Source: Nostoc linckia FACHB-104
GTDB taxonomy: Bacteria > Cyanobacteriota > Cyanobacteriia > Cyanobacteriales > Nostocaceae
Reading direction: 5' to 3'
NCBI RefSeq assembly: GCF_014696615.1
Contig: NZ_JACJQJ010000014.1
Span: 93,183 to 157,182, forward strand
Length of the DNA stretch: 64,000 nt
Numbering within the stretch: position 1 is the first letter of the stretch; the number at the start of each line of letters is the position of its first letter. A program made the position numbers and the translations under genes. The notes beneath the pieces are model-generated. The model saw nothing but the letters and a program-made list of their open reading frames with translations. It was not told the origin of the DNA and searched no databases. Of the stretch, positions 43,339-53,210 are shown piece by piece.

Positions 43339-45984
43339 TTACGAATTACGAATTTTAAATTGTACTCGATCCAAACAAACTTGGAATTTTTGCGCGAGTA
43401 CCTGTACATGAGGTTCCAGAATCAGGGAAGCGTGGGAACCAGGGACATCATAAAGTTCCACACCATCAGCCGCTAACCTACCCCAGCCTAATTCTGGGTC
43501 AACATCTAAACCAACATTTTGCTGACTGGCGCGGAAGAGAGTTACTTGACCCAGGTAAATTGAGGGAATGTAACTCTTACCAGCTTTATTATTTGCCGCA
43601 GCTACTTCCAACAACCGCAGGTCTGGGAGCGATCGCTTCAGATAACGCAGGTAAAATTTATAAAACATACTCATCTTCCCAATCTGAAAATGCCAAGCTA
43701 ATCGTTCCCACACATAAGTTAGCTGGTCTTGAATATTTAAATTCAACAGTTTCCGCAGATGGAAAAAGTTCGCCTCATCTGAATTGGGAATCGGTTTAGC
43801 ATAACCTGGAGATGAAACATCAAATATGGCCATGAGGGCAATTTCCTCACCCTGGGCTTTGAGTTGTTGGGCCATTTCAAAGCCAATAATCCCGCCAAAA
43901 GAATAACCACCAAGGTAATAGGGGCCATGGGGTTGCATCTGGCGTATCTCTTGGATATAGTTAGCAGCCATTTGTTTCACATCAGTGATGGGTGCTTGTT
44001 GACCATCAAGTCCCTTGGCTTGGAAAGCATAAACCGGTTGTTCGGGGTGTAAATAACGTGCGAAATCCCGATACAGCAAGACATTACCCCAAACAGCATG
44101 AATCAAAAATAGTGGTGGTCGGGAACCTTGAGGATGAATCGCTACCAGAGATGAACTAGATGTTGAAGATTTAGCTTGACTAAGAACAGCAGCAAACTGC
44201 TCAATTGTGGGTGCTGGAACTAGGGTAGATAAAGGCAGACTGTAGCCTAATTTTTGCTCAACTTTGTTGAACAGGTTAACCGCCTGCAAAGAGTCACCAC
44301 CTAAGGCAAAGAAATTATCGTAAATTCCCACCTGTTGCAGATTGAGAATCTCAGTCCAAATTTCTGCTAGTGCTTTCTCTAGTTCAGTTCTAGGTGCAAC
44401 AAAATTGGTCTTCAATTCAGTTTGCAGCTTTTTAGCTAAACCAATCCGCTGGAGTTTACCTGTAGAACCTTTGGGAATATCGTCTACAAAAACTATTTGA
44501 TTTGGCACCTTGAACCCAGCCAACTTGCTGGCGACAAATTCACGCAGTTCTTTATCGGTAACAGTAACATTTGGATGCAGAACAATGGCGGCTGCCAAAT
44601 CCTCTCCGAGAGTGGGATGGGGTACAGCAAAAGCTACAGCTTGGGATACAGCTGGATGCTCTAATAGAATGTCATCAATTTCTCGAGGTGCTATTTTTTC
44701 GCCACCGCGATTAATTTGTTCCTTCAGTCTGCCTGTTAAAAATAGGTAACCTTCATCATCGAGATAACCTTGGTCTCCGCTTCTAAACCAGCCATTGATA
44801 AAGGAGTTTTGATTAGCTGCAGGATTATTTTCATAACCATGCATCACATGGCCGCCCTGAACTACAATCTCTCCGATTTCATGGGGTGGTAGTAAATTAC
44901 CAGTTGCATCCATGATGCCTAGTTTCATCCCAGTAGCAATACCAACGGAACCGGGTTTACGTTGGCGTGGTGGTAATGGATTGAGGGTAATAATGCAGCC
45001 AGTCTCCGTCATACCGTAACCTTCGAGTATGGGAGCTTGGAATAATTCTTCTATAGCTCTCATCACTGGCCGTGGGAGAGCTGCGCCACCAGAACGAATA
45101 AATCGCAACTTGGGAATGTGGGTTATTTTGTTATTAGCCGCCGCATTTAAAACTGCTTGATGAATAGTAGGAACCGATGAATACCAAGTAACTTGCATAG
45201 TTTGCAGCCAGTCAAAAAACTGCGAACTATCAAATCCCGGAGCGCAAGCAACACTACCACCAGCAGCAATGGAAGAGAGAATTGATATAAATAACCCCTG
45301 TACATGGAACAGGGGCATCACATTCAAACAACAATCATTGGGTTCTAACTGCAGGGCTTTTTTAATAATGTCTGCGGCGATATATAAATTAGCCTGGGTG
45401 AGAGGCACTATTTTCGGTCTAACCGTTGTTCCTGATGTATGCAGTACTAGGGCGATATCTTCATTTTTACTGTGAGTGGCTGCGACTGGCGGTAAATGAG
45501 TTTCACCGACTAGTTTAAAAATTCCTGCCTCAGCTTCTAAGTTTGGTATCAGTTCAATAATGGGAATCTGGCGAGCTGCTGCAACTTCTCTAACGATGGA
45601 ATCTATGCCAGATTGCACAATCAGAGCTTTAGCATTTAAATCATCTAGATAAAATTCAAATTGCTCGGCACTATAAGCTGGATTCAACGGCGCACTAGTA
45701 GCACAGGCAGCTACAGTTAAGAAAGCCGCCGCCATTTCCGGGCCATTGGGCAGTACAATAGCAACGCGATCGCCTACTCCCAAACCCAAGGTATTTAAGG
45801 TTGCACGAATATCTTGGAGGTGTTCATAAAGACGAGCGTATGTCAGTGGCAGACGACCTGGAGCGGCGATCGCTCTTGCTGTTGGGTTTTGCCTGGCACC
45901 ATCGATAATTAACTGCTCAATTGTCAAATTTGTTGAAGTACCAAAGATTGACGTGGCTCTGTCTTGTAAGTCTTGTATTGCCAT
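43339..45984 (-). CDS. NRPS-like synthetase: adenylation-carrier-thioesterase
   Basis: 881 residues. An acyl-activating adenylation domain (about 1-515) has TSGTTVRPK, GYGMTETG, WFRSGDQGYLD, the GRLKEQINRGGEKI hinge and the catalytic Lys in GSTGKLQR. A carrier domain (about 530-605) has the phosphopantetheine Ser in FFALGGDSLQ. A type I thioesterase (about 625-875) has nucleophile GYSFGG and probable His in GSHASLILEP. There is no condensation or reductase domain. This A-T-TE layout is known from enzymes that activate and dimerise aryl pyruvates or release simple acids; the substrate here is unknown. The adenylation part looks closer to CoA ligases than to amino-acid domains. Confidence 0.92.
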   Translation of the reverse strand: MAIQDLQDRATSIFGTSTNLTIEQLIIDGARQNPTARAIAAPGRLPLTYARLYEHLQDIRATLNTLGLGVGDRVAIVLPNGPEMAAAFLTVAACATSAPLNPAYSAEQFEFYLDDLNAKALIVQSGIDSIVREVAAARQIPIIELIPNLEAEAGIFKLVGETHLPPVAATHSKNEDIALVLHTSGTTVRPKIVPLTQANLYIAADIIKKALQLEPNDCCLNVMPLFHVQGLFISILSSIAAGGSVACAPGFDSSQFFDWLQTMQVTWYSSVPTIHQAVLNAAANNKITHIPKLRFIRSGGAALPRPVMRAIEELFQAPILEGYGMTETGCIITLNPLPPRQRKPGSVGIATGMKLGIMDATGNLLPPHEIGEIVVQGGHVMHGYENNPAANQNSFINGWFRSGDQGYLDDEGYLFLTGRLKEQINRGGEKIAPREIDDILLEHPAVSQAVAFAVPHPTLGEDLAAAIVLHPNVTVTDKELREFVASKLAGFKVPNQIVFVDDIPKGSTGKLQRIGLAKKLQTELKTNFVAPRTELEKALAEIWTEILNLQQVGIYDNFFALGGDSLQAVNLFNKVEQKLGYSLPLSTLVPAPTIEQFAAVLSQAKSSTSSSSLVAIHPQGSRPPLFLIHAVWGNVLLYRDFARYLHPEQPVYAFQAKGLDGQQAPITDVKQMAANYIQEIRQMQPHGPYYLGGYSFGGIIGFEMAQQLKAQGEEIALMAIFDVSSPGYAKPIPNSDEANFFHLRKLLNLNIQDQLTYVWERLAWHFQIGKMSMFYKFYLRYLKRSLPDLRLLEVAAANNKAGKSYIPSIYLGQVTLFRASQQNVGLDVDPELGWGRLAADGVELYDVPGSHASLILEPHVQVLAQKFQVCLDRVQFKIRNS

Positions 45985-46162
45985 TGGTCTTTCGTGTACT
46001 TAAGTATATATAACTAGTTGCAACTTTTTTGCAAAAGCAGCAACAAAGCTAATATATAGATATACAACTACTAACAGTATAATTTGTTATCTTCATAAAC
46101 GCTTTAAAGCATAAGTAGCATTACTACGTAATTTATAAAGTTAGTATAAAGATAATTCACCC

Positions 46163-48448
46163 TCACGATGTTCCTAACAGAGCGATCGCACAATGGATAA
46201 TTTTAATTTGATTAACTATACGTTCTAGTTCTGCAAAAACCGGAGTTTGTTCGCGTAGAGCTTGTAATGTGGGTGTACCAGTCTGGGGATCTTGGGTAAT
46301 TTCTGCAATTCGCGCCTTATAAAGTTGCTCGGTTTGCTCGTGAATAGTTTCCAGATGATTATTAAGTATTGGTAAGGGTTGGGGTAGTTTTCTGTCTTGG
46401 AGAGCATCCGCTAAGTTCTCCAATATGTGGATCATGGTATCCGTGAGTTCTGGGAGTGCAGAAAATTGATACTGACCGCTAAATTCTCGTTGATGTTCCG
46501 CTAAAGTTGTCACTGAACTATAAAAATTGCGAATGTATATCATTAGTGTCATTACAGGTTCGATTTCTCCCTGAACATGACGGGGTTCGCTAAACAATCT
46601 TTGAGCAGCGGCGTTGGCGTTGGCATTCTCTAATGCAGCTTGATGGCGTAGGCTGTTGAGAGCAGCAATAGTGGTATGAGGTGAATTGAGATAGTTAGCA
46701 ATTACCTGTTGAAAGTATGCAAGATTCGCGCGAATGGTTTTTGCGAGTTGGGTGGGAAGTTGCTGTCTTTCCCAACTGGGGAACAGTAAATAGCTACCAA
46801 TCAGCGCTAATACACCACCAATGCAGCTATCAACAATCCGTAATAATCCTACCTGCCAGCCATCGGCATTAATCATATTCAGTAGTAAGATGATCGCGGG
46901 AGTCAGCAGCGTGATAAACACGGTATAACTGAGCGATCGCACTGACATGGCCATAAACACCAGTAACAATAGAGAAAATGCGATCGCCCATTGATTGTGA
47001 ATCAGCACAATCAGTGTAATCCCGATGATGCTACCAACAATCGTACTGATCACACGTTGAATTGTTGTCTGCGTTGTCCCGCCAAAGTTGGGTTTGAGCG
47101 CCACCAGTGCGGTTAAAGTAATCCAGTAGCCTCTCGGTATTTGCAATAATGCAGCGATTAATTCCGCTAACGCGACAACCACAGCAAGGCGCAACGCATG
47201 GCGGAACATCACTGAATCAAAAGTCAGGTTAAACCGCAGTGTCTCAATCATGTCAGCCGTTGTCGGCTGTTTGGGTAGCATAATATCTTGGTTGATGGGG
47301 TTACGCCGTTTTCCCTGTTGTAAATCTGTAACTATCTCCGCATCAGTATGCATTTGTTCTGCGAACTTGCTGAAGCTGGTGGTTATCTTCCGCAAATTAA
47401 CTAAATCCAAATACTCATCTCTGGGTAGATTGCTATTTTGATTGACAACTTGATTGCGTAAAATTTGCCACTGATGTTCTAGTGCTTCCACAGAACGATC
47501 TAAATCTCCCAAAGGCACAGAATTTTTGCCTTTAGCGATCGCAGTTGCTAACATCTCCATAGCGATCACCAACTGCGTCATCACTTCAGCAATTTCTCTC
47601 TGCAAGTGGGAAAATAGCAGACTATCAGATGCGATCGCCAACAGTTCCACCTGCGCCACCACCGAAGTGATAATTTGGTTAGCATCCTCAATTAACACAA
47701 GTAACTGATTTCCCCTTTGACTAGCGCCTCTTTGAGTTGTCCAGACACTAGCCCAAGTACTGCGGGCTGCTGTTAAGTCCTGTGTAACGTTATCCTGTGC
47801 TTGGTCAAACTGCTTCGCCCAATCCTCAATATCCTGGGGATTGACAACTGTCTCGCCAGCTACCTCCATAAATTTACTGAGCGATTTGTAACATATAGCT
47901 ACAGCCGCCGTTGCCGGTCTATCGGGACGGACTACCCATAACCCTAAAGATAGAAAAGTTGTCCAAGTTCCCCCAGCTAAGCACAGTAGAGAGTGCAGCA
48001 GCAGCGTAGACAAATTTCCCGGTGCAGAGAATCGCGCCAGGGAAACAACAAACATAATCCCAGTGATTAAACTGACAGAGGCGGCTACACTACCAAACAC
48101 ACCCGCCAACCCGACAATAAAAATCACCAAAAACGTAATAGGAATTGCTAACCACAGAGTACTGCTGGCTAAATTTGCGATCGCAAACACCAAAGTCACG
48201 CTAATAGTCGCAGCGATGAGTGCAATTGCCTTTTGACGATACACCCCATCAACATTTACCATCCCCACAAACCAAGCTGCTATAGTAGCGATCGCACTTT
48301 CCGCTGCATGGCCTGTAAAGATGCCAACGCCAATCGGCACACCGAGAATAAACAAACTACGCAATCCATTAGTAATAGCAGGCTTACCCGGCTGGAGTTG
48401 AAACTGCTGTAACAGCCAACTAACAGAAAGTTGATTGGTAGAGGACAT
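46163..48448 (-). CDS. FUSC family membrane protein (aromatic acid exporter type)
   Basis: 761 residues. Two clusters of membrane helices (about 28-170 and 415-565), each followed by a long cytosolic helical region, give the duplicated FUSC/YccS/AaeB architecture. The second cluster has the typical GYWITLTALVALKPNFGGT motif. FUSC proteins pump aromatic carboxylic acids or fusaric acid, often with a membrane-fusion partner, which is not present here. It lies 178 bp upstream of the A-T-TE synthetase gene on the same strand, so it may export that product; this is inferred from position. Confidence 0.9.
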   Translation of the reverse strand: MSSTNQLSVSWLLQQFQLQPGKPAITNGLRSLFILGVPIGVGIFTGHAAESAIATIAAWFVGMVNVDGVYRQKAIALIAATISVTLVFAIANLASSTLWLAIPITFLVIFIVGLAGVFGSVAASVSLITGIMFVVSLARFSAPGNLSTLLLHSLLCLAGGTWTTFLSLGLWVVRPDRPATAAVAICYKSLSKFMEVAGETVVNPQDIEDWAKQFDQAQDNVTQDLTAARSTWASVWTTQRGASQRGNQLLVLIEDANQIITSVVAQVELLAIASDSLLFSHLQREIAEVMTQLVIAMEMLATAIAKGKNSVPLGDLDRSVEALEHQWQILRNQVVNQNSNLPRDEYLDLVNLRKITTSFSKFAEQMHTDAEIVTDLQQGKRRNPINQDIMLPKQPTTADMIETLRFNLTFDSVMFRHALRLAVVVALAELIAALLQIPRGYWITLTALVALKPNFGGTTQTTIQRVISTIVGSIIGITLIVLIHNQWAIAFSLLLLVFMAMSVRSLSYTVFITLLTPAIILLLNMINADGWQVGLLRIVDSCIGGVLALIGSYLLFPSWERQQLPTQLAKTIRANLAYFQQVIANYLNSPHTTIAALNSLRHQAALENANANAAAQRLFSEPRHVQGEIEPVMTLMIYIRNFYSSVTTLAEHQREFSGQYQFSALPELTDTMIHILENLADALQDRKLPQPLPILNNHLETIHEQTEQLYKARIAEITQDPQTGTPTLQALREQTPVFAELERIVNQIKIIHCAIALLGTS

Positions 48449-48794
48449 GATGGGAAGTATGAAGTGTAAAGCCTGAAGTATGAAGTATGAGGAAAATTTT
48501 TGCTTCTACTCTGATGTAGAGAATTTTCGCAAACCTTTCTCCCCCGCCCCCTACTAGTGCTTTGTCTCATTAATTCTGTGGGGTAAGTTTTTTCTTCTTT
48601 TCTCTTCCTTCGAGTACTTCGTGTCTTCGCGGTTCGTTTTTTACCCAGCAAAATTAATGCGATAGACCACTATTCTGCCAAAGTCTTTTTGACAGGTGGG
48701 GGAAAGGGTAAAGGCTTTAAACCCTTCCCCCTTGACCTTTTCCCATTTACCCAATCAACACCTGTCAATATTTGTGTGTTGAACTACTACCTCC
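48449..48794. other. Spacer with a MITE-like inverted-repeat element
   Basis: TTGACAGGTG (48689-48698) and CACCTGTCAA (48759-48768) are perfect 10-bp terminal inverted repeats of an 80-bp element with a G/A-rich and then C/T-rich interior like that of the main MITE family, but with different ends and no clear target duplication. Nothing else is seen. Confidence 0.6.
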
Positions 48795-49682
48795 TCACTT
48801 TAAATACTTCTGCAACAAACCAATAAAGACCTCTGGCGTTTCCAAATGGGGTAAAATTCCCGTGTGTGCGATCGCCACAAATGCACGAATGAAATCGGGA
48901 TTTAAATTTGCTAATCTTCTGCCGAGTTTGATATTGGTAAATTGCGCCTTTTCGCCCCAGAAAAATACTGTGGGAATTTTAAGTTGCTGAATATATAAAC
49001 TCAAATCAAAATAAAGGTCGCCTCTCAGAAATGCCAAACCTGCAAATTTGGCGTTTGGCTGTTGTGCAGAAGTTAAATAAGCTTGTACCATCTCAGCAGA
49101 GACCCGTTCTGGTTTCGCAAACAGAAAACTTTGCAGAAAATTGCGGACTGCAAATTCATTTTCCGCACCCACAGCATAAATTAAATTATCGATTAATGGA
49201 GTATTAATCAGTGGTAGCGGCAGTCTACGTCCCACACCTTGACCAAAATCATCAAACCCAGAGGGACAAACTAAATATAAAGCTTGGAATAAATCTGGCT
49301 GGGTAATTGCCAAACGAATAGCCAAAGCCGCAGTTAAAGACGAAGCGACGACTGTTACAGGCTGACGACAAGTTTGGTGAATAAATTGTGCGATCGCATT
49401 TAAATAATCTCTAATTTGATAATCCCATATTGGATGAGCCGATTCTCCCCAACCAATTAAATCTGGGGCTAATATATGGTGACTATCAGCAAATGCTGGA
49501 TAAACTTTCGACCACTCGTAAGCAGACGCACCCCCACCAAAGTTATGCAAAAACAATAGCGGTGGTAAATCTTCAATATCAGCAATCGACCAAGGTGCAG
49601 TTGTTTGGGTATAGTAAACCATCGCCCCCAAGGAGGTATGAATTACTTTTTGCCCAAAGCCAGGAGGTTGGAACTGAAGCAT
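48795..49682 (-). CDS. Alpha/beta hydrolase
   Basis: 295 residues. Oxyanion region FLHNFGGGASAYEW, then APDLIGWGESAHP, a nucleophile elbow VVASSLTAALAIR with Ser in A-S-S-L-T (not the standard G-x-S-x-G) and the probable catalytic His in TGILPHLETPE. No signal peptide. The family is widespread in cyanobacteria with unknown substrates. It lies between the HugZ-like gene and the FUSC gene on the same strand. Confidence 0.88.
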   Translation of the reverse strand: MLQFQPPGFGQKVIHTSLGAMVYYTQTTAPWSIADIEDLPPLLFLHNFGGGASAYEWSKVYPAFADSHHILAPDLIGWGESAHPIWDYQIRDYLNAIAQFIHQTCRQPVTVVASSLTAALAIRLAITQPDLFQALYLVCPSGFDDFGQGVGRRLPLPLINTPLIDNLIYAVGAENEFAVRNFLQSFLFAKPERVSAEMVQAYLTSAQQPNAKFAGLAFLRGDLYFDLSLYIQQLKIPTVFFWGEKAQFTNIKLGRRLANLNPDFIRAFVAIAHTGILPHLETPEVFIGLLQKYLK

Positions 49683-49804
49683 AAAATTAAGTATAAAGAA
49701 TGAGAATTTAAGTCTTCAATATTTATAGAGTTGCGGCCACTCTTAATAGAAAATCAGCCTTTTCATCACCCTAGACACCTGTGAATAACTGAACTTTCAC
49801 TTTT

Positions 49805-50305
49805 TTATCTAACATCCTTGGGTGTAACTTGAACAAGTTGATGAAGATTATCACCACTTATGTTATAAGCTGACCCAAAACCAACTACAAAACGACCTTG
49901 ACTAGGAGTTAACTGGAAAATGCGAAAGTCAGCCAAGCCGCGGAAAACTTCAATAATTTCACCAAAACGGTTTTGAAAGCGCTCAACAATTTTCTGCCAA
50001 TGGTCAGTTTCCCGCTCTATTAAAGTTGCAGTACAATCAAAACTTAAACGACGACGAGCAAAAATTTGATGTGCCTGATTTTCATCCTCAATAAATAAGA
50101 CACTAACACGAGGATTGTCATAAAGATTTTTAGTATGGGTAACAAGCCCGCTGATGTAAATATAAATATTGTAGGAATCATCCATCACAAAAGGAGCGTA
50201 ACTCGCGTTGGGTATTCCCTCCGCGTTAACAGTGCTAATAATCACGCTCTGAAATTGGTCAGTAAACTTTTCGTACTCAGCTTGAACTTGTTCTAATTGG
50301 CTCAT
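49805..50305 (-). CDS. HugZ/pyridoxamine 5'-phosphate oxidase-like protein
   Basis: 166 residues of the split-barrel flavin/heme-binding fold. YEKFTDQFQSVIISTVNAEG starts the barrel; YAPFVMDDSYNIYIYISGL, ARRRLSFDCTATLI and RFVVGFGSAYNI are typical of HugZ-type proteins. HugZ degrades heme, but related barrels bind FMN; the missing C-terminal extension of true HugZ leaves the activity open. The ATG 50305 (MSQLEQVQ) is chosen; 50320 is possible. Confidence 0.83.
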   Translation of the reverse strand: MSQLEQVQAEYEKFTDQFQSVIISTVNAEGIPNASYAPFVMDDSYNIYIYISGLVTHTKNLYDNPRVSVLFIEDENQAHQIFARRRLSFDCTATLIERETDHWQKIVERFQNRFGEIIEVFRGLADFRIFQLTPSQGRFVVGFGSAYNISGDNLHQLVQVTPKDVR

Positions 50306-50972
50306 AATACAATTACCCATTGATGAATGATCATTCGTTGAGTATTCTAACCTTGTTCGCCGCTCAGATGAAATGATGCCAGATGTGGCTTCATTGTACC
50401 TAATTTCAACACATCAGGAATTAGGCAAATAGCACATATATGAATCCGCTTTGATTCGGAGAAATGATTTGCGTAGGGAGGGAATGGGGAACAAGGAACA
50501 TGAGTTTTTTTACAAATCGCATATCAGTCCTATAGCAATCCTAAATGATTTGTGAAATAGGATTGCTATATATAGGACTCATATTCAATTTTTGAAATAT
50601 ATGTAATACCAATTTAAACAATGATTGCGTCAAATAGATTGACAGAACCCTTGCAAAGAAAGGAATTCCCAATCCAAAATCTAAAATGGTACAAGATGCA
50701 TTACGCCACAGGCTAACGTACCACCCAAATATTTTGGTGTTTTAGGCTACTATAAATCTTGTGGGGTCAGCATATTGTCTCTCCAAATTATGCCAGTTAA
50801 ATATAGAACAGCTGATAGAACCCTAGATTCATCCGTGGTGTAAATCCAAAATTCTCGGACTCTGGACAACCTCCAAGAAAAAATATAACAATCGCGTAAC
50901 TCGCGAACTTTTGTATTTATTTGTAACAAATATATAAGAAGCTAAACTAAAGAAAGTTATGAGGACGCAATT
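50306..50972. other. Intergenic region with a long hairpin element
   Basis: About 670 bp between divergent genes. A strong hairpin lies at 50526-50579 (separate entry). No gene found. TTATGAGGACGCAATT just before 50973 can serve as ribosome site. Confidence 0.45.
50526..50579. repeat. Hairpin repeat element (TATAGCAATCCTA...TAGGATTGCTATA)
   Basis: TATAGCAATCCTA (50531-50543) pairs perfectly with TAGGATTGCTATA (50558-50570) around a loop with AATGATTTGTGAAA; outer AGTCC and GGACT extend it. A split copy occurs at 52644-52760. Confidence 0.75.
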
Positions 50973-52457
50973 ATGACTGAAAAAAATCGTTCTCAATGGG
51001 ATTTATGCAGGTTTATCAGAACCTTAACGTACTTTGAGGTCATTCCTCTGCTTAACTGGGTACAAAAGTTAATTCCTGGTAGTTCTCAAGAGAAGAAAGA
51101 TAGACCTAATGGAGGAAGCAATTTGGGTGTAATACTAGTACCTGGTGCCACAGGTGGTTTAGGTAAACGTGTTGTTAAACGATTATTAGAACGCGGTTAT
51201 CAAGTGCGCTGTCTTGTCCGTGATATTGAAAAAGCCAGGACAATTCTTGGTAATGATATTGATCTAGTTGTTGCAGATATCACCAAGCCAGAAACTTTAA
51301 CTCCTATCGTCATGGCAAATATACAAGCTGTAGTATGCTGTACAGCCGTGCGCGTCCAACCTGTAGAGGGAGATACAGCAGATAGAGCCAAATATTACCA
51401 AGGCATCAAATTTTACCAACCAGAAATAGTTGGTGATACACCCGAAAATGTCGAATATCAAGGTGTAAAAAACTTAGTAGCAGCAGCACAAAAATATTTA
51501 CTAACACCCAATACAAAGCTGATATTTGATTTCCGCAACCCATCAGAAGAATTAAAAAATATCTGGGGTGCTTTAGATGATGTGGTGATGGGTGGTGTAA
51601 GTGCCAGTAATATGCAATTTGTAGATAATACAGCTTTATTTGCTGGTTATGTCTCTACCGCTAACTCCGGAGGCTTTGCTTCTGTAAGAACCAAAAATTT
51701 TGAGCCACCATTTAATTTATCAGGTTATGAAGGTGTAGAATTACGCGTCAGAGGCGACGGTCAACGCTATAAATTCTTTCTACGAACCGATGCAAAATGG
51801 GATGGATTAGGGTATAGCTATTCCTTCGATACTGTAGCTAATACCTGGATAGATATTCGCATTCCTTTTGCTAATTTAACTCCTGTATTTCGTGCCAAAA
51901 CCGTTAATGATGCCCCACTAATTGACGCTAGTACAATTAGCTCATTGCAATTAATGTTAAGTAAATTTGAGTATAATGGGGCATTAAATCCCAAATTTAC
52001 GCCGGGTGGCTTTAGTTTGCAAGTCGAATCAATTAAAGCTTATGGTGGGACAAATTTACCACAATTTGTGTTAGTTAGTTCCGCAGGTGTTACCCGTCCC
52101 GGAAGGCCAGGAATTAATTTAGATGAAGAACCCCCAGCCGTAAAATTAAATGACCAGTTGGGCGGAATTTTAACTTGGAAATTGAAAGGAGAAGAAAGTT
52201 TAAGAGCAAGCGGTATTTCTTACACAATTATTAGACCTTGCGCTTTAACCGAAGAAGCTGGAGGTAAGGAATTAATCTTTGAGCAAGGTGATAATATTAG
52301 GGGCAAAGTCAGTCGTGAAGATGTTGCTGAACTGTGCGTACAAGCGCTAAAACAACCACAAGCTTGTAACCGCACCTTTGAAGTCAAAGAGGGAGAAAAC
52401 AGCAATAATTCTATCAATTGGCAGAGTCTCTTTTCTAACTTACAGCCTGATAAATAA
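50973..52457 (+). CDS. SDR-CIA30 protein, HCF173-like
   Basis: 494 residues. An atypical short-chain-dehydrogenase Rossmann fold (about 50-175; ILVPGATGGLGKRVVKRLLERG) is interrupted by a CIA30 domain (about 185-365; FDFRNPSEELKNIWGALDDV, VMGGVSAS, GYEGVELRVRGDGQRYKFFL), and the Rossmann part resumes (366-480; QFVLVSSAGVTRPG, YTIIRPCALTEE). This split architecture is that of plant HCF173, needed for psbA translation and photosystem II assembly, and of cyanobacterial homologues. By analogy it may help synthesis of the D1 protein. There is an N-terminal hydrophobic helix (FIRTLTYFEVIPLLNWV). Confidence 0.88.
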   Translation: MTEKNRSQWDLCRFIRTLTYFEVIPLLNWVQKLIPGSSQEKKDRPNGGSNLGVILVPGATGGLGKRVVKRLLERGYQVRCLVRDIEKARTILGNDIDLVVADITKPETLTPIVMANIQAVVCCTAVRVQPVEGDTADRAKYYQGIKFYQPEIVGDTPENVEYQGVKNLVAAAQKYLLTPNTKLIFDFRNPSEELKNIWGALDDVVMGGVSASNMQFVDNTALFAGYVSTANSGGFASVRTKNFEPPFNLSGYEGVELRVRGDGQRYKFFLRTDAKWDGLGYSYSFDTVANTWIDIRIPFANLTPVFRAKTVNDAPLIDASTISSLQLMLSKFEYNGALNPKFTPGGFSLQVESIKAYGGTNLPQFVLVSSAGVTRPGRPGINLDEEPPAVKLNDQLGGILTWKLKGEESLRASGISYTIIRPCALTEEAGGKELIFEQGDNIRGKVSREDVAELCVQALKQPQACNRTFEVKEGENSNNSINWQSLFSNLQPDK

Positions 52458-52508
52458 ATCTTAGAAAGGTGAGAATAGGGAAGAAAGAGAAAAGGTATAA
52501 CTCCAACT

Positions 52509-52616
52509 AAATACTGCTCGGTTAAGAATTTTAAACTCAGAGTTTAGTTTGAGGAAAAGGTGAAAGGGTAAGGCTTAAAGGTTTTTTATTACCCCTTTTT
52601 ACCTTCCCCTTTTACC
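52509..52616 (+). mobile_element. MITE copy 3 (right end truncated)
   Basis: Starts AAATACTGCTCGGTTAAG and follows the MITE interior closely up to CCCCTTTTACC, then breaks into an ATTTTGAATTTTGAATT repeat; the right inverted repeat is missing. It lies 52 bp after the HCF173-like gene. Confidence 0.75.
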
Positions 52617-52643
52617 ATTCAATTTTGAATTTTGAATTACCAA

Positions 52644-52760
52644 TAGAGCAATCATAAATGATTTGTGAAATCTTACATATAGGTTTGTTAACTGTTAACA
52701 GTTGACAGTCAACAACCAAAACCGATATTTTTCACAACTGAAATAGGATTGCTCTATAGG
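52644..52760. repeat. Hairpin element split by a second repeat
   Basis: The left part, TAGAGCAATC to GTGAAAT (52644-52671), and right part, AGGATTGCTCTATAGG (52745-52760), reconstitute the hairpin element seen intact at 50531-50570. The 70 or so bases between them contain GTTGAC-type repeats and a block (AAAACCGATATTTTTCACAA) that recurs at 56424. TGAAAT occurs on both sides of the insert, possibly a target duplication. Confidence 0.6.
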
Positions 52761-52794
52761 TTTACCCTTTTCCCCAAGCACAAAAGTGAATGAA

Positions 52795-53142
52795 ATGTTT
52801 AACAAACTATTATTCTCCGGGTTGTTGATAATTACATTGTTATTGGGGATATTATCAAAACCGGCTTTATCCCAGCAGATAGAATCACGAATTAATAACT
52901 TAGAAGCAGACTTAAATCGTGTTGAATCACAGTTAAATCAAATACAATCTCAACTAGGTCAAAGTCGCCAATCTCCATCCCCAAGAACAACACTTACCCC
53001 TCGTCAGCCAAGCAGTTCTGGAAGAAATTTATCGACAACAGAACGAGATAAAATGTTTGACCGACTTGCAACTTTGGTTGTAGAACTAAAGCAACAAGTC
53101 AACAAATTAGAAACGCGATTCTCCAAGTTAGAATCACGTTAA
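52795..53142 (+). CDS. Secreted coiled-coil protein, unknown function
   Basis: 115 residues. A signal peptide (LLFSGLLIITLLLGILSKPALSQQ, cleavage probably after ALS) is followed by a coiled coil (IESRINNLEADLNRVESQLNQ), a Ser/Pro/Thr/Arg-rich linker and a second short coiled coil (LVVELKQQVNKLETRFSKL). It should be periplasmic or in the thylakoid lumen. No family recognised. ATG 52795 is preferred to GTG 52786 as the start of the signal peptide. Confidence 0.72.
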   Translation: MFNKLLFSGLLIITLLLGILSKPALSQQIESRINNLEADLNRVESQLNQIQSQLGQSRQSPSPRTTLTPRQPSSSGRNLSTTERDKMFDRLATLVVELKQQVNKLETRFSKLESR

Positions 53143-53177
53143 AAAAGAGTAGAAGTCAACAGTTAACAGCCCTTATT

Positions 53178-53210
53178 AGTAGTTATGCAATTTAGACGCG
53201 TATTAGCTTA
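53178..53210 (+). repeat. Dispersed repeat GTTATGCAATTTAGACGCG block
   Basis: AGTAGTTATGCAATTTAGAC and the bases after it match 22489-22520 with two mismatches over about 32 bp, and both copies follow GTTAACAG/GTTGACAG-type repeats. Confidence 0.7.
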
